A stretch of DNA of 64,000 nucleotides. It comes from Betaproteobacteria bacterium (lineage in GTDB: Bacteria > Pseudomonadota > Gammaproteobacteria > Burkholderiales > Burkholderiaceae_E). The notes beneath the pieces were generated by a model. It was not told the DNA's origin. It made no database searches and worked only from the letters and a program-made list of their open reading frames with translations. Below are positions 51,082 to 63,308 of the stretch, one piece after another (the first letter of the stretch is position 1; each line of letters starts with the position of its first letter). Both the position numbers and the translations under genes were made by a program. The stretch covers positions 19,061-83,060 of the forward strand of contig VGHA01000002.1 of the NCBI GenBank assembly GCA_016868375.1, in the 5' to 3' direction.

Positions 51082-52200
51082 TCAGCGCTGCGCCGTACGG
51101 ATGTCTCCGAACAGCGTGGGATGCTCGCGCGGCTGACTGCGCCAGTACTGCCGTGGCGCGGGCACCTGCGCCCCGAGCGCGGCGGCAGCGTGCCAGACCC
51201 AGCGCGGGTCATAGAGCATAGCCCGGGCGAGTCCGATCATGTCTGCGTTGCCTTCAGCCAGAATCTGCTCGGCCTGCTTCGGTTCCGTGATCAGCCCGAC
51301 CGTCATGACCGGTATCCGCACCGCCTCGCGGATCGCTTTCGCAAACGGCACCTGGTAGCCGGGTCCCAGGACGATTTTCTGTTGCGGCGAAATGCCAGCA
51401 CTCGACACATCGATCCAATCAACACCCAGGGTTTCACACCGCCTGGCAAATTCAATGGCTTCAGTGAGCTGCCAGCTGCTGGTGTCGATCCAATCGGTGG
51501 CTGACAGCCGCACGCCGAGGGCCTTGTGAGCGGGCCAGGCGCTTCGTACCGCGGCAAGGACCTCCAGCGGAAAACGCATCCGGTTATCCAGCGATCCACC
51601 GAATTCATCGGCGCGCTGATTGGCAACCGGAGACAGGAACTGGTGCAGCAGGTAACCGTGAGCTGCGTGGACCTCGACCGCATCAAAGCCTAACCGGTCA
51701 GCCCGGGACGCCGCCGCAACGAACTGGTCCCGCAGTCGATCAAGATCCTCGCGCGAGAGGGCGTCGGGCGCGGCTTCGCTTTCCTTGAGCGGCACCGAAC
51801 TGGGTGCGATGGGCTTCCAGCCGCCCTGATCGGCGGGAATCAGCGCGCCGCCCTCCCATGGCCGGCCGCTGGATGCCTTTCGGCCCGCATGGCTCAGCTG
51901 AATGGCCAAAGGAATTGGCGCCACACTGCGAATGACTTTCAGGACGCCCTCAAGTGCCGACTCGCACGCATCGTCATACAGACCCAGGCAGCCGGGCGTG
52001 ATGCGGCCGCGTGGCTCAACCGCGGTGGCTTCCAGAATGAGCAGTCCGGCGCCGCTCAGTGCAAGCTGGCCCAGATGAGCGGTATGCCACGCCTGGGCGC
52101 GCCCGTCGATCGCCGAGTATTGGCACATGGGTGCGATCACGACCCGGTTTGGCAGGCGAAGCGATCGCAGGGAGAGGGGTTCGAACAATTGAACGGTCAT
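51082..52200 (-). CDS. NADH:flavin oxidoreductase / old yellow enzyme family (YqjM/NamA-like)
   Basis: [57 protein letters not shown]. Confidence 0.95.
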   Translation of the reverse strand: MTVQLFEPLSLRSLRLPNRVVIAPMCQYSAIDGRAQAWHTAHLGQLALSGAGLLILEATAVEPRGRITPGCLGLYDDACESALEGVLKVIRSVAPIPLAIQLSHAGRKASSGRPWEGGALIPADQGGWKPIAPSSVPLKESEAAPDALSREDLDRLRDQFVAAASRADRLGFDAVEVHAAHGYLLHQFLSPVANQRADEFGGSLDNRMRFPLEVLAAVRSAWPAHKALGVRLSATDWIDTSSWQLTEAIEFARRCETLGVDWIDVSSAGISPQQKIVLGPGYQVPFAKAIREAVRIPVMTVGLITEPKQAEQILAEGNADMIGLARAMLYDPRWVWHAAAALGAQVPAPRQYWRSQPREHPTLFGDIRTAQR

Positions 52201-52218
52201 CGGCAGGGCTCCGAAGGG

Positions 52219-52244
52219 CTTGAAATCCGCGGGAATGGCCCGCA
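52219..52244 (+). promoter_or_regulatory. Possible sigma32-type promoter of clpB
   Basis: CTTGAAA at 52219-52225 (exact -35 consensus), N13, then CCCGCA (only partly like CCCCAT). Confidence 0.4.
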
Positions 52245-52315
52245 CGTCGGTGCAGACATCGCTCGGTAGCGGCGCTTTGCCGCGCAATCTGGCACGGCTC
52301 AAAGGATACTCCGAC

Positions 52316-54916
<2,601 letters not shown>

Positions 54917-55155
54917 TGCGATCCTGGGTCGCAGTGTAAGGACCTTGCGCTAACGCGCCCGCGGGCTTGCTTCTCGGCAAGTCCCGCTCGGATCGCCAAT
55001 TGCGGTCCCCGCTGTCGCTTTTTTAATCTTGCCTCTCGTGTCGGTGCGCGCCGCGGTGCGCGTCGATACGAAGCCCCGCAGGTCAACGATCACGGGGTTT
55101 CGTCGCCGTGTCGCATTCGCGAAACGGCATCACTCAACGAGACGGAGAGCGACAG

Positions 55156-55365
55156 ATGTCAACAGCACTCAAAAAATTCTGGCAGGACGAGTCCGGCGTC
55201 ACGGCGATCGAGTACGGCCTGATTGCAGGCCTGCTGGCGGTGGTGGTGATCGCCGCGGTGACCGCCGCCGGCGGCAACCTCAGCGCGATCTTTTCGCTGG
55301 TCTGCAACAAGCTGAACGGTGCAGTGACCGCCGGTGGCGGCACCGCAGTGGGCTGCCCAGCCTGA
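55156..55365 (+). CDS. Flp/Fap-type pilin
   Basis: MSTALKKFWQDESGVTAIEYGLIAGLLAVVVIAAVTAAGGNLSAIF; G|VTAIEYGLIA pre-pilin peptidase site. Confidence 0.93.
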   Translation: MSTALKKFWQDESGVTAIEYGLIAGLLAVVVIAAVTAAGGNLSAIFSLVCNKLNGAVTAGGGTAVGCPA

Positions 55366-55381
55366 CCACGAGTGCGTCGAT

Positions 55382-55438
55382 ATGCAACCTATCGAGGTCC
55401 ATGTCAATCAGCCAAGCCTGATTGAGGTCCGTCGCTAA
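55382..55438 (+). CDS. Possible 18-codon mini-ORF MQPIEVHVNQPSLIEVRR, stop overlapping the next start (TAATG)
   Basis: ATG...TAA directly abutting and overlapping the tadC-like start; coding status unproven. Confidence 0.3.
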   Translation: MQPIEVHVNQPSLIEVRR

Positions 55439-56058
55439 TGGCCTTCGATCTCTGGGTGGTCCGTCTTGGTCAGTTGGGTTTGGCGCTGCTGCTTGCAGCC
55501 AGTTGCGTGAGCGATTGGCGGGGGCGTCGCCTTGGGTCTGCTGCTGCTGCCTTATTCGCGGGGATGGATTGGGGCTGGCAGCGTGAAATCTTCGAAGCCT
55601 TTCCCGACGCGCTCGACCTGATGCTGGTCTACGTCGAGTCGGGGCTGGGGCTTGATCTTGCGATCCAGCGTGTCGCGACCGAAATTCGGCTGCGATGTCC
55701 TGCGCTTTCTGATGAACTGGAGCTGGTCTGCGCGGACGTCAGGGCCGGGTCGACGCGAGAGCGCGCGCTGCAACGCCTGTCCGAGCGAATCGGGCTCGAT
55801 GAAATCACTGGATTTTCCGCAATATTGACCCAGGCCGATCGATTTGGCACCAGCATCGGTGACGCGCTGCGGGTACAGGCCGATGCGCTTCGAACCACGC
55901 GTCGACTCCGCGCTCAGGAGGCCGCGGCTAAAGTTCCAGTAAAACTGATGCTGCCGCTGGTGTTCTGCATCTTTCCTGCCATGTTTACCGTGCTGCTCGG
56001 GCCGGCTGCAATTCGAATATGGCGCGTACTCGTACCGGCGCTGAAGTCGGCGAGTTGA
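55438..56058 (+). CDS. Type II secretion system F / TadC-like protein, short (206 aa)
   Basis: FPDALDLMLVYVESGLGLDLAIQRVATEIRLRCPALSDELELVCADVRAGSTRERALQRLSERIGLDEITGFSAILTQADRFGTSIGDALRVQADALRTTRRLRAQEAAAKVPVKLMLPLVFCIFPAMF. Confidence 0.9.
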   Translation: MAFDLWVVRLGQLGLALLLAASCVSDWRGRRLGSAAAALFAGMDWGWQREIFEAFPDALDLMLVYVESGLGLDLAIQRVATEIRLRCPALSDELELVCADVRAGSTRERALQRLSERIGLDEITGFSAILTQADRFGTSIGDALRVQADALRTTRRLRAQEAAAKVPVKLMLPLVFCIFPAMFTVLLGPAAIRIWRVLVPALKSAS

Positions 56059-56122
56059 GCGGCTTGATGGCGTGGCACAATCGCGCCCGCTCCCCTTAAA
56101 CGCTTCTCACGCACGATCCCTG

Positions 56123-58540
56123 ATGTCATCCACGCTTTCCGATGCCGCGCAGGCACGCATTCTGCGCACGCTTTGCAATGAAATTTCTGCGAAACCGGTC
56201 CAGGTTGATGCCGCCGTGGCGCTACTGGACGAGGGCGCTACGGTGCCATTCATCGCGCGATACCGTAAAGAGGTCACTGGCGGCCTCGATGACGGGCAGC
56301 TGCGCACGCTGGAAGAGCGTCTCGGGGCGCTGCGTGAGCTCGAGGAGCGGCGCGCCACCGTTCTGGAGAGCATTTCGTCGCAGGGGCGGCTGACCCCGGA
56401 GCTGGCTGCGCTGATCGATACCGCTGAGACCCGCAGCCGCCTGGAAGACCTGTACCTTCCCTATCGACCGAAACGGCGAACGCGGGCGGACATCGCTCGC
56501 GAATGTGGGCTTGAGCCGCTCGCCGATCTGCTGTTGGCCGAACCCGAGCGGGTCCCCGCCGAGGAGGCCCAGCGCTTCATCCGACCGCCGGATGCCGCGG
56601 GCGAGCACGGCGTGGCCGATATCAAGGCGGCGCTGGAAGGAGCCAGGGACATCCTGTCGGAGCGGTTTGCGGAGCGACCCGAAGTGCTCGGCACCTTGCA
56701 GGACTGGCTGTGGGAGCGAGGCTGGCTCGCGTCAAAAGTGTTCGAGGACAAGCGTGCTGAGGGCGAGAATTTCCGCGACTACTTCGACCACGCCGAACCG
56801 ATCGCGGCCGTGCCGTCCCATCGGGCGCTCGCGCTGTTTCGAGGCAGACAGCAGGGCGTACTGTCGCTGCGGCTGGGGCTTGAACCAGCGCTGGAATCGC
56901 TGACACCGCATCCTGCGGTTGTCCGGCTGGCCGGCCTGACCGGGTTGGCTGCGGCGATCGGCGGCACGCGTGCCGCCGACGGCTGGTTGGCCGAGGTGCT
57001 GCGCTGGTGCTGGCGGGTCAAGCTGTTACCCCACTTCGAAACCAGCCTGTTTGGTCGAATTCGCGAGGCCGCGGAAGGCGAGGCTATCCGGGTGTTTGGC
57101 GCCAATCTTAAGGACCTGCTGCTGGCCGCGCCTGCTGGCGCGCGCTCGGTAATTGGGCTTGATCCCGGCCTTCGTACCGGCGTGAAGGTGGCGGTTGTTG
57201 ATGCAACGGGTCAGGTGGTCGATACCACCACCATTTATCCGCATGAGCCCCGACGCGATTGGGAGGGTTCGCTTGCGGTGCTTGCTGCGCTGGCGTCGCG
57301 CCACCGGTGTGAGCTGGTCGCGATCGGTAACGGCACCGCCTCGCGCGAGACCGATCGCCTGGCGGCTGATCTTCTGCGCCAATGCCCCGAGTTGAGGCTG
57401 CGCAAAGTGATGGTGAGCGAGGCGGGTGCCTCGGTCTATTCGGCCAGCGAGCTTGCCGCCCGTGAAATGCCGGACCTGGATGTGACGCTGCGGGGTGCGG
57501 TTTCGATTGCACGTCGTCTTCAAGACCCGCTTGCCGAGCTGGTCAAGATCGATCCGAAATCGATTGGTGTCGGCCAGTACCAGCACGATGTGAATCAGCG
57601 TGCGCTGGCAAGAGCGCTTGACTCCGTGGTTGAAGATTGCGTGAACTCGGTGGGCGTTGATCTCAATACGGCCTCGGTCCCGCTGCTGTCTCGCGTCTCG
57701 GGTCTCACGGCAAATGTGGCGCAGCGCATCGTCGATCAGCGCAATACCAAGGGCCCCTTCGCGAACCGAGAGGCGTTGAAAGAAGTGCCATGGCTGGGTG
57801 AGCGGGCCTTCGAGCAGGCCGCAGGCTTTCTCAGAATTCGCGATGGTGACAATCCTTTGGACGGGTCGGCGGTTCATCCTGAGGCCTACCCGGTCGTCGA
57901 ACGCATTCTGGCCAGACTTGCCCGGTCGGCACGCGAGGTGATCGGTCAGCGCGATCTGCTGCGTCGGGTCACGCCCTCAGAGTTCACCGATCATCGCTTT
58001 GGTGAACCAACTGTGCGTGACATTCTGGCGGAGCTTGAAAAGCCGGGCCGAGACCCGCGTGGCGAGTTCGTGACGGCCAATTTCAAGGAGGGTGTTGAAT
58101 CGATCGCCGACCTGAAGCCCGGCATGCGGCTGCAGGGGGTTGTCACAAACGTGGCGAATTTCGGCGCGTTCGTTGATATCGGTGTTCATCAGGACGGGTT
58201 GGTGCATGTGTCGCAGTTGTCCGATCGATTCGTGCGGGACCCGCGCGAAGCGGTTAAAGCGGGGCAGGTTGTCAGCGTCACCGTGGTTGAGGTGGACGCC
58301 GCGCGCAAACGCATTACACTGTCAATGAAGAGTAAGCCAACGCTGGCCTCGCGGCCGGGTGATGAGCGTGCTTCGTCCGGCGGCCCGTCCAAGCCCGCGA
58401 CATCCGGGGCCGGGCGCCCGCCTGCATCGCCAGGCAGCAATCCTTCGCGCCCGTCTTCAGGCGGTACAGGAAGACCGTCGGCAGCTGCTTCCGAGCCAAC
58501 GGCGCTGGGCGCCGCACTGGCTCGCCTGATTTCGCGTTGA
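56123..58540 (+). CDS. tex: Tex-family RNA-binding transcription accessory protein
   Basis: VPFIARYRKEVTGGLDDGQLRTLEERL; VIGLDPGLRTGVKVAVVD; S1 domain GVVTNVANFGAFVDIGVHQDGLVHVSQLSDRFV. Confidence 0.97.
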   Translation: MSSTLSDAAQARILRTLCNEISAKPVQVDAAVALLDEGATVPFIARYRKEVTGGLDDGQLRTLEERLGALRELEERRATVLESISSQGRLTPELAALIDTAETRSRLEDLYLPYRPKRRTRADIARECGLEPLADLLLAEPERVPAEEAQRFIRPPDAAGEHGVADIKAALEGARDILSERFAERPEVLGTLQDWLWERGWLASKVFEDKRAEGENFRDYFDHAEPIAAVPSHRALALFRGRQQGVLSLRLGLEPALESLTPHPAVVRLAGLTGLAAAIGGTRAADGWLAEVLRWCWRVKLLPHFETSLFGRIREAAEGEAIRVFGANLKDLLLAAPAGARSVIGLDPGLRTGVKVAVVDATGQVVDTTTIYPHEPRRDWEGSLAVLAALASRHRCELVAIGNGTASRETDRLAADLLRQCPELRLRKVMVSEAGASVYSASELAAREMPDLDVTLRGAVSIARRLQDPLAELVKIDPKSIGVGQYQHDVNQRALARALDSVVEDCVNSVGVDLNTASVPLLSRVSGLTANVAQRIVDQRNTKGPFANREALKEVPWLGERAFEQAAGFLRIRDGDNPLDGSAVHPEAYPVVERILARLARSAREVIGQRDLLRRVTPSEFTDHRFGEPTVRDILAELEKPGRDPRGEFVTANFKEGVESIADLKPGMRLQGVVTNVANFGAFVDIGVHQDGLVHVSQLSDRFVRDPREAVKAGQVVSVTVVEVDAARKRITLSMKSKPTLASRPGDERASSGGPSKPATSGAGRPPASPGSNPSRPSSGGTGRPSAAASEPTALGAALARLISR

Positions 58541-58575
58541 AGCGATAACGCAAAGCCTCGTAGCGGAGACCCCTG

Positions 58576-60267
58576 ATGCACGATCTAGTGATCCGTGGCG
58601 CGTTGTTGGTGGATGGTAGTGGCGCAGAGCCTCAAAAGGCCGATGTGACGGTATCCAGCGGACGCATCGCTGCGATTGAGGCCCCTGGTACGAAGCTTGC
58701 CGCGCGCGAAACGGTGGACGCCGACGGGCTCGCACTGATGCCCGGCATCATCGATAACCATACGCATTACGACGCGCAGGTCACCTGGGATCCCTGGTGC
58801 TCGCCGTCGCCCCAACTGGGCGTGACCACGGCCGTGATCGGCAACTGTGGCTTCACGATTGCCCCATGCCGTCCCGGTGACCGCGACCGCATCATGCGCA
58901 ACCTCACTCAGGTGGAGGGCATGTCCCTGGAGGTGCTGCGGGCGGGCATTGATTGGCAGTTTGAATCCGTGCCCGACTACCTTGCGTTGATTGAGCGCCG
59001 CGGAACCGTCCCGAATGTCGCGGCATTCGTCGGGCATTCGTCCCTTAGAACCTTCGTCATGGGTGACGACGCCTCGCGTCGACCCGCCACACCAGCCGAA
59101 ATTGCGCGGATGCGAAGCCTGCTCGCGGAGGGTCTGCGCGCGGGTGCGATCGGATTCGCCACCTCCACCTCGCCGGCGCATAACGGTGAAGCAGGAGTAC
59201 CCATGCCCTCGCGCCTGGCCGATGATGGCGAACTGCGCGAACTGGTCGCATCGCTCTCCAACGCGCCCGGATCCGTGTTCATGCTGACCAAGGGCGGCCA
59301 CACGCGAATCGATTTTCTGGAAGATCTGGCGGCGCAAAGCGGTGGGCCCGTGATTGTTGCCGCGCTGCTGCACAACAGCACCAACCCGGGCGCAGTGTTC
59401 GCAGACCTCGACGCGATTGAAGCGGCGCGCGGCCGTGGCCGTCGGATGGTGGGTGCCGTGTCCGCCTGTCCGCTTACTAACGATTTCACGCTGCACTCGC
59501 CCTATCCGGTCGAAGGGCTTCAGTCCTGGCAGCCGCTGTTGCCCTTGAAGGGTGCGGCGTTTGTTCGGGCGTTGAAGTCACCTGAGCGGCGCAATGCGAT
59601 TCGCGCCGAGCTTGCCCAACCTGCGGTCTTTCGGCTGTTCAACGGCGAGTGGGACAAGGTTCAGGTGGTCGAAACCCAGCGTGCGAGCCACCGACATTTT
59701 GAGCACCGCAGCATTGCTGAACTGGCGGGCGAGGCCGGCGTTGATCCGCTCGATTTCATGCTCGATCTGGCGATTGCAGAGGGGCTGGATACCGTGTTCT
59801 CGGCGGTTCTTCTGAACTCCGATGAAGAGGCGGTTGCGCGCTTGTTGCGCCACCCTGCAAGCCTGGTGTCACTGTCCGACGCGGGCGCACACCTGACATT
59901 TTTCAACGATGCCGGCTTTGGGCTTCATCTGCTGGGCCACTGGGTGCGCGAGCGTGGCGTGTTGAGCCTTGCCGAGGCGGTTCGAAAGCTGACGGCAGAG
60001 CCTGCCGCCGTGTTTGGCCTGGTTGACCGCGGAATGATTCGACCGGGTGCCTGGGCGGATCTGATGCTGTTCGATCCATCGACGGTGGCGCGCGGTGGCA
60101 AGACACGGGTCAACGATCTTCCTGCTGGGGGTGCGCGGCTGATCACGCCGCCGGTCGGGCTCCATGGCGTGTGGGTCAACGGCCAACGTGTGATTGATCG
60201 CAACGGACAGCCTGTTTCGATGCCTTCCAAGGATCGCTGGCCGGGTCAGTTGTTGCGAAGTCGCTGA
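58576..60267 (+). CDS. N-acyl-D-amino-acid deacylase-like amidohydrolase
   Basis: MHDLVIRGALLVDGSGAEPQKADV ... LMPGIIDNHTHYDAQVTWDPWCSPSPQLGVTTAVIGNCGFTIAP. Confidence 0.9.
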   Translation: MHDLVIRGALLVDGSGAEPQKADVTVSSGRIAAIEAPGTKLAARETVDADGLALMPGIIDNHTHYDAQVTWDPWCSPSPQLGVTTAVIGNCGFTIAPCRPGDRDRIMRNLTQVEGMSLEVLRAGIDWQFESVPDYLALIERRGTVPNVAAFVGHSSLRTFVMGDDASRRPATPAEIARMRSLLAEGLRAGAIGFATSTSPAHNGEAGVPMPSRLADDGELRELVASLSNAPGSVFMLTKGGHTRIDFLEDLAAQSGGPVIVAALLHNSTNPGAVFADLDAIEAARGRGRRMVGAVSACPLTNDFTLHSPYPVEGLQSWQPLLPLKGAAFVRALKSPERRNAIRAELAQPAVFRLFNGEWDKVQVVETQRASHRHFEHRSIAELAGEAGVDPLDFMLDLAIAEGLDTVFSAVLLNSDEEAVARLLRHPASLVSLSDAGAHLTFFNDAGFGLHLLGHWVRERGVLSLAEAVRKLTAEPAAVFGLVDRGMIRPGAWADLMLFDPSTVARGGKTRVNDLPAGGARLITPPVGLHGVWVNGQRVIDRNGQPVSMPSKDRWPGQLLRSR

Positions 60268-60342
60268 GCGGGTCTCGGCTTCGTCGGGTTTTGTGGTCTA
60301 CTTGAATCCTTCTCCTATCTCCAACCTCACTTTGGCGACACG

Positions 60343-62586
60343 ATGAAATACCGTTTCCCAATCGTCATCATCGACGAAGACTGGAAGGCCGAATCTGCAA
60401 GCGGCCTGGGCATCCGTGCGCTCGCCAAGGCGATCGAGGATCAGGGCTACGAAGTGGTGGGGGGCTTCACCTACGTGGATGTCACGATGGTGGCCAACCA
60501 GGCGGCGCGTGCCTCGGCCTTCGTGGTCTCGATCGATGACGAAGAAATCAACGAAGACGGGGCCGAGAGCAAAGCGGTTCAGGAACTTCGGCAGTTCATC
60601 GCCGAAACGCGCCGCCGCAATGTGCACATTCCCGTCTTCCTTTTTGGTGAGACGCGTACGTCTCAGCACATTCCGAACGACATCCTGAAGGAGCTTCACG
60701 GCTTCATTCACATGTTCGAGGACACCCCTGAGTTCGTTGCCCGCTACATCATTCGCGAGGCCAACAACTATCTGTCGTCCCTGGCGCCGCCGTTCTTCAA
60801 AGCGCTTGTCAACTACGCGCATGACGGCTCTTATTCGTGGCACTGCCCGGGGCACTCGGGTGGCGTTGCCTTCCTGAAAAGCCCGGTCGGACAGATGTTC
60901 CACCAGTTCTTCGGCGAGAACATGCTGCGCGCGGATGTCTGCAACGCAGTGGACGAACTTGGCCAACTGCTTGACCACACCGGGCCGGTTGCCGCCTCAG
61001 AGCGCAACGCGGCGCGCATCTTTAACGCCGACCATCTGTTTTTCGTCACCAACGGCACCAGCACGTCGAACAAGGTGGTGTGGCACTCAACGGTGGGCAC
61101 TGACGACGTGGTACTGGTCGACCGGAACTGTCATAAGTCGATCCTGCACGCCATCATCATGACAGGCACGGTGCCCATTTTCCTGCAGCCCACGCGCAAT
61201 CACCTGGGCATCATCGGCCCCATTCCGCTTGAAGAATTCGACCCGGCCAGCATTCAGAAGAAGATCGACGCCAACCCGTTGATTCACGACAAGAGCCGCC
61301 GCCCGCGCGTCATGACGATCACGCAGTCCACCTACGACGGCGTCATGTACAACGTAGAAACCATCAAGAAATCGTTGGGCAGCTACATCGAAAATCTTCA
61401 CTTCGACGAGGCCTGGCTGCCGCACGCGGCGTTTCATCCGTTCTATCACGAGTTCCATGCCATCGGCACGAACCGTCCGCGCTGCGCCGATTCCATGGTG
61501 TTCTCCACGCAATCCACGCACAAGCTGCTGGCCGGTCTGTCGCAGGCCTCGCAGATCCTGGTGCAGGACTCCGATTCCCGCAAGCTCGACCAGTATCGGT
61601 TCAACGAAGCCTACCTGATGCACACCTCCACCAGTCCGCAGTACGCGATCATCGCGTCGTGTGATGTGGCTGCAGCGATGATGGAGCCGCCAGGTGGCAC
61701 GGCGCTGGTCGAAGAATCAATTTTCGAGTCGCTCGAGTTCCGGCGTGCCATGCGAAAGGTCGATGCCGAATTCGGCCAAGACTGGTGGTTCACGGTGTGG
61801 GGCCCCAAAGACCTTGCCGAGCGCGGTATTGGTCGCCGTGAAGATTGGTTCCTGCGGTCCAGCGATCGCTGGCATGGCTTCGGCAAGCTGGTCACCAATT
61901 TCACGATGCTTGACCCGATCAAGGCCACCATTGTTACGCCGGGGCTCGATATCAACGGCCGATTTGCGCAATGGGGAATCCCGGCAGCCATCGTCACCAA
62001 GTACCTCACCGAGCACGGCGTGGTCGTGGAAAAGACCGGCCTCTATTCGTTTTTCGTGATGTTCACCATCGGCATCACCAAAGGCCGCTGGAACTCGCTG
62101 GTCACTGAACTGCAGCAATTCAAAACCGATTACGACGCCAATCAGCCGCTCTGGCGGGTCATGCCCGAGTTTGTTCAAAGCCATCCCGAGTATGAGCGGG
62201 TAGGGCTGCGCGATCTGGCTCAGCAGATCCACGAGGAGTACAAGCGCCACGACGTTGCGCGCGTGACGACCGAGATGTATCTGTCGACCATGGAACCCGC
62301 CATGAAGCCATCTGATGCGTTCGAGTGTCTTGCGCATCGCAGGGTCGACCGGGTTCCAATCGATGAGCTCGAGGGGCGAATCACGACCATGCTGGTCACG
62401 CCTTATCCGCCAGGCATCCCGCTCTTGATCCCGGGCGAGCGCTTCAATCGCTCAATCGTTGAATATCTGAAGTTCGCACGCTCTTTCAACGCGCGCTTCC
62501 CAGGGTTCGATACCGACGTGCACGGTCTGCTGGTCGAAAAACGCGACGGTGTTGATCAATACTTCGTGGATTGCGTGAAGGTCTGA
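60343..62586 (+). CDS. Arginine/lysine/ornithine decarboxylase (fold-type I, wing domain)
   Basis: 747 aa; SWHCPGHSGGVAFLKSPVGQMFHQFFGENMLRADVCNAVDELGQLLDHTG; STQSTHKLLAGLSQASQI (PLP Lys). Confidence 0.94.
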   Translation: MKYRFPIVIIDEDWKAESASGLGIRALAKAIEDQGYEVVGGFTYVDVTMVANQAARASAFVVSIDDEEINEDGAESKAVQELRQFIAETRRRNVHIPVFLFGETRTSQHIPNDILKELHGFIHMFEDTPEFVARYIIREANNYLSSLAPPFFKALVNYAHDGSYSWHCPGHSGGVAFLKSPVGQMFHQFFGENMLRADVCNAVDELGQLLDHTGPVAASERNAARIFNADHLFFVTNGTSTSNKVVWHSTVGTDDVVLVDRNCHKSILHAIIMTGTVPIFLQPTRNHLGIIGPIPLEEFDPASIQKKIDANPLIHDKSRRPRVMTITQSTYDGVMYNVETIKKSLGSYIENLHFDEAWLPHAAFHPFYHEFHAIGTNRPRCADSMVFSTQSTHKLLAGLSQASQILVQDSDSRKLDQYRFNEAYLMHTSTSPQYAIIASCDVAAAMMEPPGGTALVEESIFESLEFRRAMRKVDAEFGQDWWFTVWGPKDLAERGIGRREDWFLRSSDRWHGFGKLVTNFTMLDPIKATIVTPGLDINGRFAQWGIPAAIVTKYLTEHGVVVEKTGLYSFFVMFTIGITKGRWNSLVTELQQFKTDYDANQPLWRVMPEFVQSHPEYERVGLRDLAQQIHEEYKRHDVARVTTEMYLSTMEPAMKPSDAFECLAHRRVDRVPIDELEGRITTMLVTPYPPGIPLLIPGERFNRSIVEYLKFARSFNARFPGFDTDVHGLLVEKRDGVDQYFVDCVKV

Positions 62587-63117
62587 TCAGACGTCAACGG
62601 ATCGCGTGGCAACCGGTCTGGGATCATGAACCAGCCGGGTGCGCGCCACCCGGTCGTACAGGCTCTGATGGTCGCGGTCAATCAGGCACCAGACCCAGGG
62701 GAGCGGCAGGGCCAGAAAGAACCAGCCCGATCCGTACGTGCCGGCGGCCAGCACTGCAATGGGCATGGACAATGCCGCAGCGAATCGAAGCAGCGCACGC
62801 CCCAACGACAGTGGCTGATCATCGGCCGTAAGCACCCGCACGCCGATGGTTTTCATGGGTAGCGAATGCCGCCCGCGACTCCAGAAAAACCCGAAGTAGC
62901 CAGCGAGAACCAGCGTGGTGAAGGTTTGAAATGCTGTACGCAGTGGCCCCGGTTCCCCGCGAAACTGGGTGACGGCCGAGAACGCGTAATCGGCGAACCA
63001 GATGACGCCGAACAGGATGATGCTTTCGTAGGTGATCGCCATCATCCGGCGCCAGGGGGTGGCAGCCGCGAAGCGATGGGAGGCTTCAGCCCGAGTGCGT
63101 GAGTCGAGTGTTTCCAT
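62587..63117 (-). CDS. RDD family membrane protein
   Basis: RFAAATPWRRMMAITYESIILFGVIWFADYAFSAV ... GRHSLPMKTIGVRVLTADDQPLSLGRALLR. Confidence 0.88.
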   Translation of the reverse strand: METLDSRTRAEASHRFAAATPWRRMMAITYESIILFGVIWFADYAFSAVTQFRGEPGPLRTAFQTFTTLVLAGYFGFFWSRGRHSLPMKTIGVRVLTADDQPLSLGRALLRFAAALSMPIAVLAAGTYGSGWFFLALPLPWVWCLIDRDHQSLYDRVARTRLVHDPRPVATRSVDV

Positions 63118-63308
63118 GAGACGCGAGATTATGCTGCTAAACTCGCGGTTCGCCTTGTAAAACTCTTGTCCCGAGTACGCTCAAGAGGCGTGCGACGGAC
63201 AGTCAATCAACCCCCTGGGTCCTGTTGCAAGGTCTGTGTCGTCGTGGCGTTAACGCGTCAGGGTGGCACCGGCGGGCGGGCTCCCCAGGCCTTGAAGGGA
63301 CTGACTTC

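Noticed and set aside
63166-63308. Possible branched-chain leader peptide (frame ...CCKVCVVVALTRQGG...) upstream of ilvB
   Set aside because: Val run is short, start codon is weak (TTG/GTG) and the frame runs past the ilvB ATG; no terminator stem with T tract seen between it and ilvB.
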